64,000 nt of DNA from positions 248,066 to 312,065 of the forward strand of contig NZ_MDGT01000002.1 in assembly GCF_001870515.1 (NCBI RefSeq), in the 5' to 3' direction. The position numbers and the translations under genes are program-made. The notes beneath the pieces were generated by a model, which saw only the letters and a list, made by a program, of their open reading frames with translations, was not told where the DNA came from and did not search any database. Below, in pieces: positions 51,978-61,141 of this stretch; positions within the stretch are counted from its first letter, which is position 1, and each line of letters opens with the position of its first letter. Origin of the DNA: Idiomarina sp. MD25a (GTDB lineage Bacteria; Pseudomonadota; Gammaproteobacteria; Enterobacterales; Alteromonadaceae).

Positions 51978-52679
51978 ATGACGGTTCTATCAATTAAAAA
52001 TTTATCGAAGTCCTACGCTAACACACCCGTACTTAGCGACTTTTCATTGAATGTTAACGGTGGTGAAGTCGTTGCGGTGCTAGGTGAGAATGGCGTCGGT
52101 AAGACAACGCTTATTCGCTGCATTCTTGGACTGACTGCTCCGGACGCAGGCCAAATCAGCCTGTTTGATGAACAGCAGCCGAGCAAATATCGCAGTCCCT
52201 CATTAAAACAGCGTTGGGGCGTGGTCATGCAAGAGGGGGCTGTGAATGGACAATTGACCGTGCACGAGCAGATTACACTTTATCGGAGTTACTACAGCAG
52301 TCCCGTCGGTATCGAGGAATTGAAGCAACTCCTTCCTATCGCGTCGTTACTGGACAAGCGTTTTGCTGTCTTGTCGGGTGGTGAGCAGCAGCGTGTCATG
52401 TTTGCACTGGCACTGATTGGGCGACCTCAATTACTGTTTTTGGATGAACCCAGCGTTGGAATGGATCTCAATACACGACAGCAGATGTGGCGTTGTATCG
52501 AGTCACTAAAAAGTCAGGGGGTCGCAATTATTTTAACCACACACTATATCGAAGAAGCCTATCAATTGGCTGACTCTGTCGTGCTTTTGCGTAAACAGGC
52601 GCCCGCCGAAAAATTACCTATAAAAAGTATGTCGTTAGAACAACTGATGTCCACCTTGATCGGAGAAAATGCGTCATGA
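51978..52679 (+). CDS. ABC transporter ATP-binding protein
   Basis: A 233-residue ATPase. Walker A is GENGVGKT (residues 36-43), the signature is LSGGEQQR, Walker B is LLFLDEPSVGMD and the H-loop is TTHYIEEA. It resembles exporters of the DrrA/NatA type. A GGAGGTGAG site precedes the ATG. It overlaps the permease gene by 4 bp. Likely controlled by the divergent two-component system. Confidence 0.92.
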   Translation: MTVLSIKNLSKSYANTPVLSDFSLNVNGGEVVAVLGENGVGKTTLIRCILGLTAPDAGQISLFDEQQPSKYRSPSLKQRWGVVMQEGAVNGQLTVHEQITLYRSYYSSPVGIEELKQLLPIASLLDKRFAVLSGGEQQRVMFALALIGRPQLLFLDEPSVGMDLNTRQQMWRCIESLKSQGVAIILTTHYIEEAYQLADSVVLLRKQAPAEKLPIKSMSLEQLMSTLIGENAS

Positions 52680-53413
52680 ACCAATGGTTAGTCGAAGCTC
52701 AAATGGATATGCGGGTGTTATTGCGATCGCCTAGCTTTTACCTCCCGGCGTTTGCATTCCCAGTCGTGTTTTACTTCTTTTTTGGCATCATGGTGGATTT
52801 TTCCAACGGCCACAGTGATTACCTTCTTATTTCATATGCTTGTTTTGGCATTATGGGGCCACCGTTTTTTCACCTTGCGGTGAGTATTGCGAGTGAACGC
52901 ACACATGGTTGGCTCACCTTAAAGCTATTATCGCCTATGCAGTTTAATAGTTTTATTTTTGCCAAGCTCGTCAATAGCGCCCTTTTTTCTGCAGTGATCC
53001 TACTCTTGCTTTACATCGAGTCTGCTTGGCTTGCTGGTGTTCGATTGTGGTTTTGGCAGTGGGGACTCTTAACGCTTATTTTTACTTTAGGTACGTTACC
53101 TTTCGCTGCTTTAGGGATGCTCATTGGGGCCTTAGTCGCCGATCGCGCTGCAGCCGGCGTCGTTAATCTGGTTTATCTGCCCATGGCGTTACTGTCTGGC
53201 TTGTGGTTTCCGCTGTTTTTAATGCCCGACTGGGTGCAGTGGGTCGCTTATGGGCTGCCGAGTTATCATTTAGTGCAATTGGGTTATGCGGTCATCGGAA
53301 AGGGTGATGAGGTCAGCTTGTATTGGCATATTATTTACTTGTGTCTGTTCAGTATAAGCATGATGGCAGTACTTAAAGGCCTATCTGGACGCTTTAGTGG
53401 GAGCCACTCATGA
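52676..53413 (+). CDS. ABC-2 type permease
   Basis: A 245-residue six-helix ABC-2 permease (LPAFAFPVVFYFFFGIM, then AVILLLLYIESAWLAGV, LIGALVADRAAAGVVNLVY and YLPMALLSGLWFPLFLMPD, the usual re-entrant segment). It pairs with the ATPase to export a lipid, peptide or drug. It overlaps both neighbours by 4 bp. Confidence 0.9.
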   Translation: MNQWLVEAQMDMRVLLRSPSFYLPAFAFPVVFYFFFGIMVDFSNGHSDYLLISYACFGIMGPPFFHLAVSIASERTHGWLTLKLLSPMQFNSFIFAKLVNSALFSAVILLLLYIESAWLAGVRLWFWQWGLLTLIFTLGTLPFAALGMLIGALVADRAAAGVVNLVYLPMALLSGLWFPLFLMPDWVQWVAYGLPSYHLVQLGYAVIGKGDEVSLYWHIIYLCLFSISMMAVLKGLSGRFSGSHS

Positions 53414-54663
53414 GTAAACTTACATGGATCATCGGCATTGTTGTTGTCGCTGCGCTACTGTGGTTATTACCTGAGCCTGCTCCCGTCGAAGATAATAGCT
53501 TTGTCGTTGGACCTATCAATGTATTCGATGGTGAGAGCGTGTTACAAGCGCATTATGTTTCGGTCGAAGAGGGCGTTATTGTGCGCGTTGGCTCGCAGCC
53601 ACCGAATGCTAATCAACGCGTTTATCCGACCAAGCCGGGTCAGTGGCTTATTCCTGGGTTGATTGATAGCCATGTTCACGCGTGGGGTAAAGCACGAGAA
53701 CAAGCACTTGATTTTGGTGTCACAACGGTGATTGATCTATTCGGGCATCCAACCGAGTTAGCTAAAGCTCGGCAACAGCGTAGCTCAGTGCAATTGCAAC
53801 AGGAGGCTGATATGTGGGGGGCTGGCCGGTTGGTTACGGCGCCTGAAGGACATGGAACACAGTTTGGGTTTAGCCCTCACCCGCTCGCTGACGATGATAG
53901 CGCCGAAGAGGCTGTATCGGAACGGATTGCTGAAGGTTCTGACTTTATTAAGATTGTGTATACCGCAGAAGGCGCTGCTTACCCTCACCGACCATCGATC
54001 AGTTATCAACAACTGCAACGTGTAATTCAGGCGGCGCATGCTCAGCAGGTGTTAGCCGTCGTGCATGTCGCCGATCACCTTTCCGCAGAGCAGGCGGTTG
54101 CTGCGGGCGCTGATGGCTTGGTGCATGGCTTTTTTGACAAGCCCATGAGTGAAGAACTGATTGATACAATGGAAGATTCACAGGTATTTATCGTACCAAC
54201 CAACATTATTTATGAGCACCTAGTGCACGGTGAATTTAATAAACAGGTACTGTTACCAGCCTGTGGGGACTGTTTTAATCAGCAGAAAGCAAATAATTTA
54301 AGTAGTGGTGGCGGGAGTATGGTATCAACTAAATTTTATAATAACTTAAAACTTAACACTCGGTTGCTTGATGAAAGCGGGATTGATGTGCTGGTGGGGA
54401 GTGATGCGCCAAACCCAGGTACCGCACACGGTATTAGTCTAATTGCGGAACTGATGTGGCTCGAAGCACAAAACGTAAACTGGCAAGTTGCGATTAACTC
54501 AGCAACCGCGCTCGCGGCTAGCCGTTGGAGAATTAACAATCGAGGACGGCTGGCAGTCGGGCAACGCGCAGACATGGTGTTGATCGACTCATCACCGGAG
54601 CAGGGGATGCATGTTTTATTAGAACCTCAGGCTGTCTGGAAGAATGGCTATCGAGTAAGATAA
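53410..54663 (+). CDS. Membrane-anchored amidohydrolase
   Basis: A 417-residue metal-dependent hydrolase with an N-terminal hydrophobic anchor (WIIGIVVVAALLWLL), so the catalytic part is periplasmic. The metal motif HxH is in LIDSHVHAWG near 95, with a possible carboxylated Lys in FIKIVYT, His in VVHVAD and VHGFFDKP, and Asp in VGSDAPNPGT. It is closest to the imidazolonepropionase-like group that acts on cyclic amides or dipeptides. Cotranscribed with an ABC exporter, it may modify or clear the exported compound. Confidence 0.82.
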   Translation: MSKLTWIIGIVVVAALLWLLPEPAPVEDNSFVVGPINVFDGESVLQAHYVSVEEGVIVRVGSQPPNANQRVYPTKPGQWLIPGLIDSHVHAWGKAREQALDFGVTTVIDLFGHPTELAKARQQRSSVQLQQEADMWGAGRLVTAPEGHGTQFGFSPHPLADDDSAEEAVSERIAEGSDFIKIVYTAEGAAYPHRPSISYQQLQRVIQAAHAQQVLAVVHVADHLSAEQAVAAGADGLVHGFFDKPMSEELIDTMEDSQVFIVPTNIIYEHLVHGEFNKQVLLPACGDCFNQQKANNLSSGGGSMVSTKFYNNLKLNTRLLDESGIDVLVGSDAPNPGTAHGISLIAELMWLEAQNVNWQVAINSATALAASRWRINNRGRLAVGQRADMVLIDSSPEQGMHVLLEPQAVWKNGYRVR

Positions 54664-54695
54664 ACTAATAACGGGTCATTGATTAGGTTAATGCT

Positions 54696-55820
54696 GTGGA
54701 CTTAAAAGAACTGCTTAAGCAATACAGTCAGGCGCTTTCAGATAGCAGGGCTTTTTGGGATATCGTTGCATTCGAACACTCCGAGTGGCCGTGGGAAGAT
54801 GAGTCGACGCTAGCTAGGGTACTTGACGGCATGCGGTCATTAGTTGATCCCGTTTGGCCCTATGAACCGAGTGAAGCCTCAGAGTTTCCTCCGCCATTTT
54901 GGCTTACCCAAGGCATCAAAGGCCGAAAATTAGCGCAAGTGCAGGCGTTTATCGCTCAGGTACCGAACCAGTTGGCGATAGCCACAGAATGGTGTGCTGG
55001 CAAAGGGCATTTAGGGCGATTATTGAGCTTTACTCAACAACGCCCGGTGGTCAGTATTGAATGGCAATCGGCGTTGTGTGCGGAGGGCGCTGAGCTAGCA
55101 CGGCATCATCAGTTGCCGCAGACGTTTATTCAACAGGATGTATTAGCGACGACGGATGATGGTAAAATTCAGCAAACGCTTCGTAACAGTCAAACGGCAA
55201 TGGCTCTGCACGCCTGCGGCGACTTACATATTCGATTGTTGGAGCATGCTACTGAGGCGCAAGTGCGGGATATTTTCGTGGCGCCTTGCTGCTATCATTT
55301 GACTCGACAGGCTTACTACGAACCGTTATCCAAGATTGCACAAGCGTGTGACTTTAGACTGAGTAAAAACGCGCTAAGGCTCGCAGCCCAGGGGCTTGTT
55401 ACAGCGGGGCGACGAGAGCGAGGCCTGCGTCAAACGGAGCTTGTGTGGCGCTTAAGTTATGAGTCTTGGCGTCAAGATCAGTTAAGTGATCCTTGCTACC
55501 GACCGCTTAATTCTGTATCCAAAGCAATCTTTGCGGGCCCATTTGAGGATTTTTGTCGCTGGGCTGCAGCACAACATGGGATGAGTCTAGACTTAAGTTT
55601 TGATGCCGAGTACTGGCTAGCAATAGGTAAGCAGCGGTTTTTAGTTACTGAGGCGATAGAACAGGTAAGACTGAAATTTCAGCCGTATATTGAACGTTGG
55701 TTATTGCTTGATAGAGCTGTTTTTTTGCAGGAGCAAGGCTACGAGGTCTCATTAAAGGCTTTCTGCGAACGTGAGCTCACGCCGCGCAATACGTTGATAA
55801 GCGCACGAGCCCGTGTTTAA
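54696..55820 (+). CDS. SAM-dependent methyltransferase (Methyltransf_32-like)
   Basis: A 374-residue protein starting at GTG. The SAM fold begins at ATEWCAGKGHLGRLLSF near residue 97, then VVSIEWQ and ALHACGDLHIRLLEHA. IFVAPCCYHLTRQAYYEPLS near 202 is the family Cys-Cys motif. Members of this family include rRNA/tRNA- and protein-modifying enzymes, so the target is open. Its end lies in a bidirectional terminator. Confidence 0.82.
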   Translation: MDLKELLKQYSQALSDSRAFWDIVAFEHSEWPWEDESTLARVLDGMRSLVDPVWPYEPSEASEFPPPFWLTQGIKGRKLAQVQAFIAQVPNQLAIATEWCAGKGHLGRLLSFTQQRPVVSIEWQSALCAEGAELARHHQLPQTFIQQDVLATTDDGKIQQTLRNSQTAMALHACGDLHIRLLEHATEAQVRDIFVAPCCYHLTRQAYYEPLSKIAQACDFRLSKNALRLAAQGLVTAGRRERGLRQTELVWRLSYESWRQDQLSDPCYRPLNSVSKAIFAGPFEDFCRWAAAQHGMSLDLSFDAEYWLAIGKQRFLVTEAIEQVRLKFQPYIERWLLLDRAVFLQEQGYEVSLKAFCERELTPRNTLISARARV

Positions 55821-55830
55821 ACGGGCTCGT
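55805..55830. terminator. Bidirectional terminator between methyltransferase and BON genes
   Basis: ACGAGCCCGT, 6-nt loop, ACGGGCTCGT: a 10-bp stem overlapping the methyltransferase stop codon. On the plus strand it is followed by AACTTTAGTAAAAAAAC. Confidence 0.65.
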
Positions 55831-55847
55831 AACTTTAGTAAAAAAAC

Positions 55848-56240
55848 TTAGTTGCCTACTACAATGTCATTTTCGACGTCTTCAACACCGTCAACGCCTT
55901 CAGCTAATTGGCCGGCAGTTTCAGCATCATTTTCGGTCGCTACCGTACCGCTTAAGTAAACGGTTTTGTTGCGGGTTTCGACACTGATTTTTGAGCTATC
56001 TAAGCCGCCGTTGTCAAACAGAGCCGTTTTAACTTTTGCAGTAATAGCAGAATCTGAAAGGTACTCTCCAGCTTCTTCCATTTTTTGTTCTGCAGCATCG
56101 CCCATTTTATCGGCTGTATCTTTTGCAGACTCCATTGCTTGTTCAGTCTTGTCTTCTGCTGATTCTTGTGAACACGCAGCAAGACTTAAGCTTGCTAATG
56201 CCATCAAACTTACGAGTGATAAAGTTTTTACTGATGCCAT
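55848..56240 (-). CDS. BON-domain lipoprotein (OsmY-like)
   Basis: A 130-residue protein with an SLAAC lipobox (Cys22). A charged helical region follows (AEDKTEQAMESAKDTADKMG), and then one BON domain (DSAITAKVKTALFDNGGLDS, VETRNKTVYLSGTVATENDA). BON proteins bind phospholipid and stabilise the envelope under osmotic stress. An ideal AGGAGGTG site precedes the ATG. Confidence 0.88.
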   Translation of the reverse strand: MASVKTLSLVSLMALASLSLAACSQESAEDKTEQAMESAKDTADKMGDAAEQKMEEAGEYLSDSAITAKVKTALFDNGGLDSSKISVETRNKTVYLSGTVATENDAETAGQLAEGVDGVEDVENDIVVGN

Positions 56241-56374
56241 GAAACACCTCCTGTTTAATTAGAACGATTTCTAATATAGTAGAAAAATATAGCTGTCACA
56301 GTGTATTTACACGAGTTTTGCAATAAACGATCATAATAGTTGAACGTTATTTTCTATTTTTTTGAGGGTTATCT

Positions 56375-57250
56375 ATGTCAGACGTCATGCAGTCGGCACT
56401 TAATGCATTTATAGAGGAGTTAAAGAACTCCGAGTCGTTGATTCGTCTGACGATTAGTACCTTATTATTAATCTTGGTCGTGGCAGTGAGTCGCTTTTTG
56501 CTGCGTCGCTTTATTCGTCGCAATATTCAATCAAGTGAGATGCGTCGACGTTGGCTTATCCAACTGCGAAATATTTTATTGATTATCTTAATTCTTGGCT
56601 TGGTGGTGATTTGGGGGCATGAGTTAAGAACCTTTGCGTTATCGATGGTCGCCATCGCAGTGGCTCTCGTCATTGCAACCAAAGAGTTGATTCTTTGTGT
56701 TTCGGGGGCACTCATTAAAGGGGGAGCGCGCTCGTTTAACATTGGTGATCGCATACAGGTTAAAGAGTTTCGTGGCGACGTTATCGATCAGAACCTGTTG
56801 ACCACAACGATTCTTGAGGTTGGGCCGGGAAAAGCCATGCAACAGCGGAGTGGTCGACTCATCGTGTTACCTAATTCATTGTTCGCGAGTGAGGCGGTGA
56901 TCAATGAAAGTTATTCGCAAGATTTTGTTTTACATACGTTCAGTGTGCCGTTTCTGCGTCAGCACAAATGGCGACCGGCACAAGAAAAGTTATTACAATT
57001 AGCACAGAAATACAGCGAGCCGTACATTGATCAAGCTAAACGACATTTTGCACGTCTGAGTTATCGGACAGGGCTCGAACAACCCGTTGTTGAACCGCGC
57101 GTGACCATCCAACTGCAATGTGCGGAAGAGCTGCATTTAATTGTTCGATTGCCTACAAAAGAGCATGATCGAAACCAAACCGAGCAAGCCATTCTCGCCG
57201 AGTTATTCGCTGACGACGATTATCTGGGTGACTACTTACCGCGCGCTTAG
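56375..57250 (+). CDS. MscS-family small mechanosensitive channel-like protein
   Basis: A 291-residue protein with three membrane helices (residues 20-110), then the MscS beta domain (GDRIQVKEFRGDVIDQNLLT, GRLIVLPNSLFASEAVINES). The pore helix is atypical: the region VAIAVALVIATKELILCVSG replaces the usual Gly/Ala repeat. It probably relieves turgor or passes small solutes. It overlaps the small glycine-zipper gene by 4 bp on the other strand. Confidence 0.85.
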   Translation: MSDVMQSALNAFIEELKNSESLIRLTISTLLLILVVAVSRFLLRRFIRRNIQSSEMRRRWLIQLRNILLIILILGLVVIWGHELRTFALSMVAIAVALVIATKELILCVSGALIKGGARSFNIGDRIQVKEFRGDVIDQNLLTTTILEVGPGKAMQQRSGRLIVLPNSLFASEAVINESYSQDFVLHTFSVPFLRQHKWRPAQEKLLQLAQKYSEPYIDQAKRHFARLSYRTGLEQPVVEPRVTIQLQCAEELHLIVRLPTKEHDRNQTEQAILAELFADDDYLGDYLPRA

Positions 57251-57441
57251 TCTGATTTATCGCTATCCGAGTCAGGCTTCTTTTTAGTTGCAAAGCCATA
57301 GGCGGCGCCGAATGCGACGCCTAATGCAACACCCATTGCAAGTTGATCCATAGCAACACCTATAGCGGTGCCTAGGGCGATGCCGATGCCCATACTAAGA
57401 CCTAGATTAGACTCATTATTGTGTTTATTGTGTTCTGCCAT
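57247..57441 (-). CDS. Small glycine-zipper membrane protein
   Basis: A 64-residue protein: a hydrophilic start, one or two glycine-zipper segments (LGLSMGIGIALGTAIGVAMD, ALGVAFGAAYGF) and an acidic tail. The ATG at 57441 overlaps the end of the YjdF-like gene by 17 bp. The longer frame to 57522 lies inside that gene and is unlikely. Function unknown. Confidence 0.7.
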   Translation of the reverse strand: MAEHNKHNNESNLGLSMGIGIALGTAIGVAMDQLAMGVALGVAFGAAYGFATKKKPDSDSDKSD

Positions 57442-58042
57442 AGAGTGAACGCTTCTGTTCAATTTGCCGATTATGTATGCCTGAGAGTAACAACAAAGCT
57501 GACGTTGCGCCAAAAAGCGCAAATGCCATATCTGACTGTGTATCCCAAGCGTAACCTTGTGTGCCTAAGAAGGCCTCTGCACCTTCGCCGGTGGCCGCAG
57601 CAACCCACCACTCAATCAACTCATAAAAAGCACTGAATGCTAAACAAAATGAGGTAATAAATACAAACTGCCATAGGCGACCGAAAATAAGGTGATTACG
57701 CACAACGAACTCACGCACCACCATGGCTGGGACGAAGCCTTGAGCAAAGTGACCTAGTTTGTCGTAATTATTCCGTTGCCAACCAAAATAGTCGCCGAGG
57801 GTGTTAAAGAACGGGACTTCGGCATAAGTATAATGACCACCGATCATTAAAATAACGCAATGTACGAGGGCTAAACCGTACACTAAACGCGTAAAGGTAA
57901 ATCGTCGATAGGTGACCGCTAGCAAAAGGGCACCTAGCAACGCGGGTAGAACTTCTAACCACCATGTCATCGGATCTTTTGGATGATACGCCGACCAAAT
58001 TAAGCAGCCCGTAAAGATCAGCACCCACAAAAGTTTGTGCAT
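57425..58042 (-). CDS. YjdF-family (DUF2238) membrane protein
   Basis: A 205-residue, six-helix protein. The DUF2238 core is GGHYTYAEVPFFNTLGDYFG, YDKLGHFAQGFVPAMVVRE and FYELIEWWVAAATGEGAEAF, with QGYAWDTQSDM near the end. It has no known function. GGAGACAATTTC precedes the ATG. Confidence 0.87.
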   Translation of the reverse strand: MHKLLWVLIFTGCLIWSAYHPKDPMTWWLEVLPALLGALLLAVTYRRFTFTRLVYGLALVHCVILMIGGHYTYAEVPFFNTLGDYFGWQRNNYDKLGHFAQGFVPAMVVREFVVRNHLIFGRLWQFVFITSFCLAFSAFYELIEWWVAAATGEGAEAFLGTQGYAWDTQSDMAFALFGATSALLLLSGIHNRQIEQKRSLYGRTQ

Positions 58043-58188
58043 GAAATTGTCTCCATTAGCAAGCCATCAAACCATAGTTAACGCATTTAACCTGTCTTGC
58101 AAGTTAAAGTTTTCATGACTTAGGTCAATGGGTTAACAAGGTTGAGTTATTAAACTGAGCGGTAGATAACTTGTTTGGAGATAGCGTG

Positions 58189-58314
58189 ATGAGTATTTGG
58201 CAACAGTTCTTTAAAGACCCTGTGATATTCTTTTCATTTACTGGCTTAGCGATAGTGATTGGCTTATGTGTTTTTTATGCAATCTACTTTTATGTAAAAA
58301 CTAAAAACGCCTAA
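58189..58314 (+). CDS. DUF3149-like small membrane protein
   Basis: A 41-residue protein, MSIWQQFFKDPVIFFSFTGL then one continuing helix and a basic end (YVKTKNA). The W-x3-F-x-DP start and single helix fit the small DUF3149 family. TTTGGAG lies 8 bp before the ATG. It stands alone before a hairpin shared with mntP. Confidence 0.65.
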   Translation: MSIWQQFFKDPVIFFSFTGLAIVIGLCVFYAIYFYVKTKNA

Positions 58315-58319
58315 ATAGT

Positions 58320-58345
58320 CGTCGGGTTACCCCAGTAACCCGACG
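58320..58345. terminator. Hairpin terminator shared by the DUF3149-like and mntP genes
   Basis: CGTCGGGTTAC, loop CCCA, GTAACCCGACG: an 11-bp perfect stem that includes the mntP stop codon. There is no strong T-run on the plus strand, so termination efficiency is uncertain. Confidence 0.6.
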
Positions 58346-58902
58346 TGCTCTGCAGCTATAGCGATACCGACACCGATAAGAACGATGCCGCCGACTATTT
58401 CCGCATAGCGACCGATAATATAGCCCGCATAGCGACCGATCATGACGCCAATAGTTACCGCTGCAAAGGTTGAGCAGCCGATAATCACAGCAACAAGTAA
58501 GATATTTACATCAAGAAATGCCATGCCCACACCGACCGCCATTGCATCAATAGATGTGGCAATACTGGTCAGAAATAGCTTCAAAAAGGGTTGTTGGGTC
58601 GGATCGACTTCACTTTCCTGTTCATCGTCTGGTGACAGCCCCTCTTTTATCATGTGCAGGCCTAACAGACTGAGTAATACCAAGGCTATCCAGTGATCGT
58701 ACTCGGAAATAACTTGCGCAGCGGCTTTACCCAATAACCAACCTAGCATCGGTGTAATCGCTTCGACGACACCAAACAAAAGACCTATTTTTAGTGCTTG
58801 CTTGAGGGTCGGCGTACGCATAGCAATACCTTTACCAATTGCAGCTGCAAAAGCATCGGTTGACATGGCTAAGCCAATTAAAAACATCGAGAAAATATTC
58901 AT
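58327..58902 (-). CDS. mntP: Manganese efflux pump MntP
   Basis: A 191-residue, six-helix protein. IGLAMSTDAFAAAIGKGI (Asp near residue 16) and SIATSIDAMAVGVGMAFL (Asp near 120) are the paired MntP motifs, with LGLHMIKEG between. It exports Mn2+. The ATG at 58902 is used because the 30 residues before it overlap the MFS gene and show no match. It sits 5 bp after an MFS gene, so it has no leader of its own and no visible yybP-ykoY riboswitch. Confidence 0.9.
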   Translation of the reverse strand: MNIFSMFLIGLAMSTDAFAAAIGKGIAMRTPTLKQALKIGLLFGVVEAITPMLGWLLGKAAAQVISEYDHWIALVLLSLLGLHMIKEGLSPDDEQESEVDPTQQPFLKLFLTSIATSIDAMAVGVGMAFLDVNILLVAVIIGCSTFAAVTIGVMIGRYAGYIIGRYAEIVGGIVLIGVGIAIAAEHVGLLG

Positions 58903-58907
58903 AATAT

Positions 58908-60089
58908 CTACAAACTTAAGTGTACTGAGCTTTTGCGACTGTGATATTTGGTGATGGTAAACACCATAAGCCCCGCAAGTGCCAATAAGCAACCAACCCA
59001 GCCCGTTGCTTGCCAGCTAAGGGACGTATTCAGCGATAAGCCGCCTAAAAAGGCACCTAAACCGTTGGCAATATTAAATGCTGCATGGTTGAGCGAAGCG
59101 GCAAGTGTTTGTGATTCGCCGGCAACATCCATGAGTCTGACTTGTAGTGCAGGAACCAACATTGCGGTTGTACCCAAGCAAAATGCCATCGGCAAAATAG
59201 TGTAGAGCGAATAGATACTGAGCGGAAAAACAGCCAGCACAATGATGGCCCAGGTTAAAGCACCTGCAATTGCCCATTTCATATTAAGGTCGGTCAGTTT
59301 GCCTCCGACAATACTGCCGGTGAATGAACCTAAGCCATAGATAAGTAGTGCAATGGGTATCCAGTACTCATGTACTTTAGTTGCTTCAAGTAAAGTAGGC
59401 GAGAGGTAACTCAATACGGCGAACATGCCACCAAAGCCTACGCTCCCGATAGCCAGCGTGAGCAATACTTGACTATTTTTTAGCGCGCGTAGTTCGGTTC
59501 GTACGCGCGTGGCTGACGTTTGTTTGGGCTGTGGTACGCAGGCAACGACTAAAATCGCCGCACTTAATGCCACAACACCGACTCCGATATACACGGTGCG
59601 CCAATCCAGCAATTGACCGAACCAGGTAGCGAGCGGGTTACCGACTAAAATTGCAATGGTTAAGCCCATCATGACCATGGTGACCGCCATGCCGCGTTGC
59701 GACTTATTAACCAGCCCTGCGGCCATTAGGCATACGATACCGCCGTAGGCACCGTGAGGTAGGCCACTGATAAAGCGGAACAGTTGCAGTTCCAAAAAGC
59801 TATCTGCGCGAGCGCTGAGTAAATTACTGATTGCATACACCATCATTAACGTGATGATCAGCGGCTTACGTGGAATGCGTGCACCTAGTAAAGTGATAAG
59901 GGGGGCGCCTATTACCACACCAAGCGCATATAGACTGATCAGGTGACCTGTCTGCTGAGCGGTGGTATTAAAGTCAGCCCCTACGTTGGGAAGAAGCCCC
60001 ATCATGACGAACTCGCCAATGCCGATTGAAAAGGTCCCAATGGCCATAGCAAAAATGGCGAGTGCGATTTGCAGTCGTGAATAACTCAT
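58908..60089 (-). CDS. MFS transporter (AraJ/DHA1-like)
   Basis: A 393-residue 12-helix MFS protein. FSIGIGEFVMMGLLPNVGAD and the loop-2 motif LLGARIPRKPLIITLM, with LPHGAYGGIVCLMAAGL, fit the AraJ/YdhP group of exporters for sugars or drugs. It is cotranscribed with mntP (5 bp spacing). The ribosome site is weak. Confidence 0.87.
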   Translation of the reverse strand: MSYSRLQIALAIFAMAIGTFSIGIGEFVMMGLLPNVGADFNTTAQQTGHLISLYALGVVIGAPLITLLGARIPRKPLIITLMMVYAISNLLSARADSFLELQLFRFISGLPHGAYGGIVCLMAAGLVNKSQRGMAVTMVMMGLTIAILVGNPLATWFGQLLDWRTVYIGVGVVALSAAILVVACVPQPKQTSATRVRTELRALKNSQVLLTLAIGSVGFGGMFAVLSYLSPTLLEATKVHEYWIPIALLIYGLGSFTGSIVGGKLTDLNMKWAIAGALTWAIIVLAVFPLSIYSLYTILPMAFCLGTTAMLVPALQVRLMDVAGESQTLAASLNHAAFNIANGLGAFLGGLSLNTSLSWQATGWVGCLLALAGLMVFTITKYHSRKSSVHLSL

Positions 60090-60232
60090 GGAATTTTTAC
60101 AGCGAGAAAAAATTGCCGCCTATGGTAATGCTTTTCAACGTTGGTTGCTATCGTTCGCGCGTTTTAATCGAATTCGTAATGGGCGCTGTGTTAGCATAGC
60201 CTTTTGAACAATAACTGTTGGGAGTCAAGATT

Positions 60233-61141
60233 TTGCAACAACAGCAATATCCAATCGGTGTCCCGGGTCAGCCTTGGGGCGAGTCAGAAAAGAAAGAGTG
60301 GTTGCAACAACAGCGGGTTCAACGTTCGTACGAAGCTGACGTTCTTAGTCAAATAGAGCGCTTTAAAGCGCGGTTTGACGTGCGTGAATATGGTCAGTTG
60401 GATTACGCGAATCGGCGTTACCCTTTGTATGCGGTGTTGTCACTTGACTGGGACGATGAAAAGCCGACGGTACTCGTGACCGGCGGTGTTCATGGTTATG
60501 AAACCAGCGGAGTGCATGGTGCGCTTAAATTTATTGATGAGCAAATGCAAGCGCATCAAGACGTGTTCAATTTTATTGTAACTCCGTGTATTAGTCCTTG
60601 GGGTTACGAGACTATTAATCGTTGGAACCCCGATGCCGTTGACCCTAATCGTTCGTTTTATCAGCCGAGCCCCGCGCAAGAGTCAGGTTTTGTACTACAA
60701 CTGATAGAGGATCTCGATGTTGATTTACTCGCGCATGTTGATTTGCACGAGACAACGAACACTGACAATTCAGAGTTTCGTCCTGCCAAAGCAGCACGAG
60801 ATGGTGAAATAAATACTAATTGGAACATTCCGGATGGGTTCTATTTAGTCACTAACTCGGAAAATAAACAAATTGAGTTTCAGCAAGCGGTACTCGCGGA
60901 AGTGGCTAAAGTCACTCATATAGCTCCGGCAGACGAGAATAACCGGTTAATTGGAACGGATATTGATATCCCCGGCGTGATTAGTTATCCAACCCATGAA
61001 CTGGGTTTGTGTATTGGTCTGAGTCAAGCGATGTATGCGACGACGACAGAGGTTTACCCAGATAGTGAAAATGCCACGCCCGAGCAATGTATTGACGCAC
61101 AAGTAGCTGCGGTTGTTGGCGCGTTAAACTATTTACGCTAA
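60233..61141 (+). CDS. M14-family deacylase (succinylglutamate desuccinylase/aspartoacylase-like)
   Basis: A 302-residue zinc hydrolase. VLVTGGVHGYETSGVHGAL near residue 83 holds the His-x2-Glu ligands, and LLAHVDLHETTNTDN near 165 the third His and catalytic acid region. It lies in the M14 peptidase group that removes acyl groups from amino acids. The ORF opens at TTG 60218, but GGGAG at 60220-60224 places the start at the TTG 60233. Confidence 0.85.
   Translation: MQQQQYPIGVPGQPWGESEKKEWLQQQRVQRSYEADVLSQIERFKARFDVREYGQLDYANRRYPLYAVLSLDWDDEKPTVLVTGGVHGYETSGVHGALKFIDEQMQAHQDVFNFIVTPCISPWGYETINRWNPDAVDPNRSFYQPSPAQESGFVLQLIEDLDVDLLAHVDLHETTNTDNSEFRPAKAARDGEINTNWNIPDGFYLVTNSENKQIEFQQAVLAEVAKVTHIAPADENNRLIGTDIDIPGVISYPTHELGLCIGLSQAMYATTTEVYPDSENATPEQCIDAQVAAVVGALNYLR

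Noticed and set aside
58903-58992. Thirty extra residues at the start of MntP
   Set aside because: They lie within the MFS gene end and do not match MntP. The ATG at 58902 starts the family fold.
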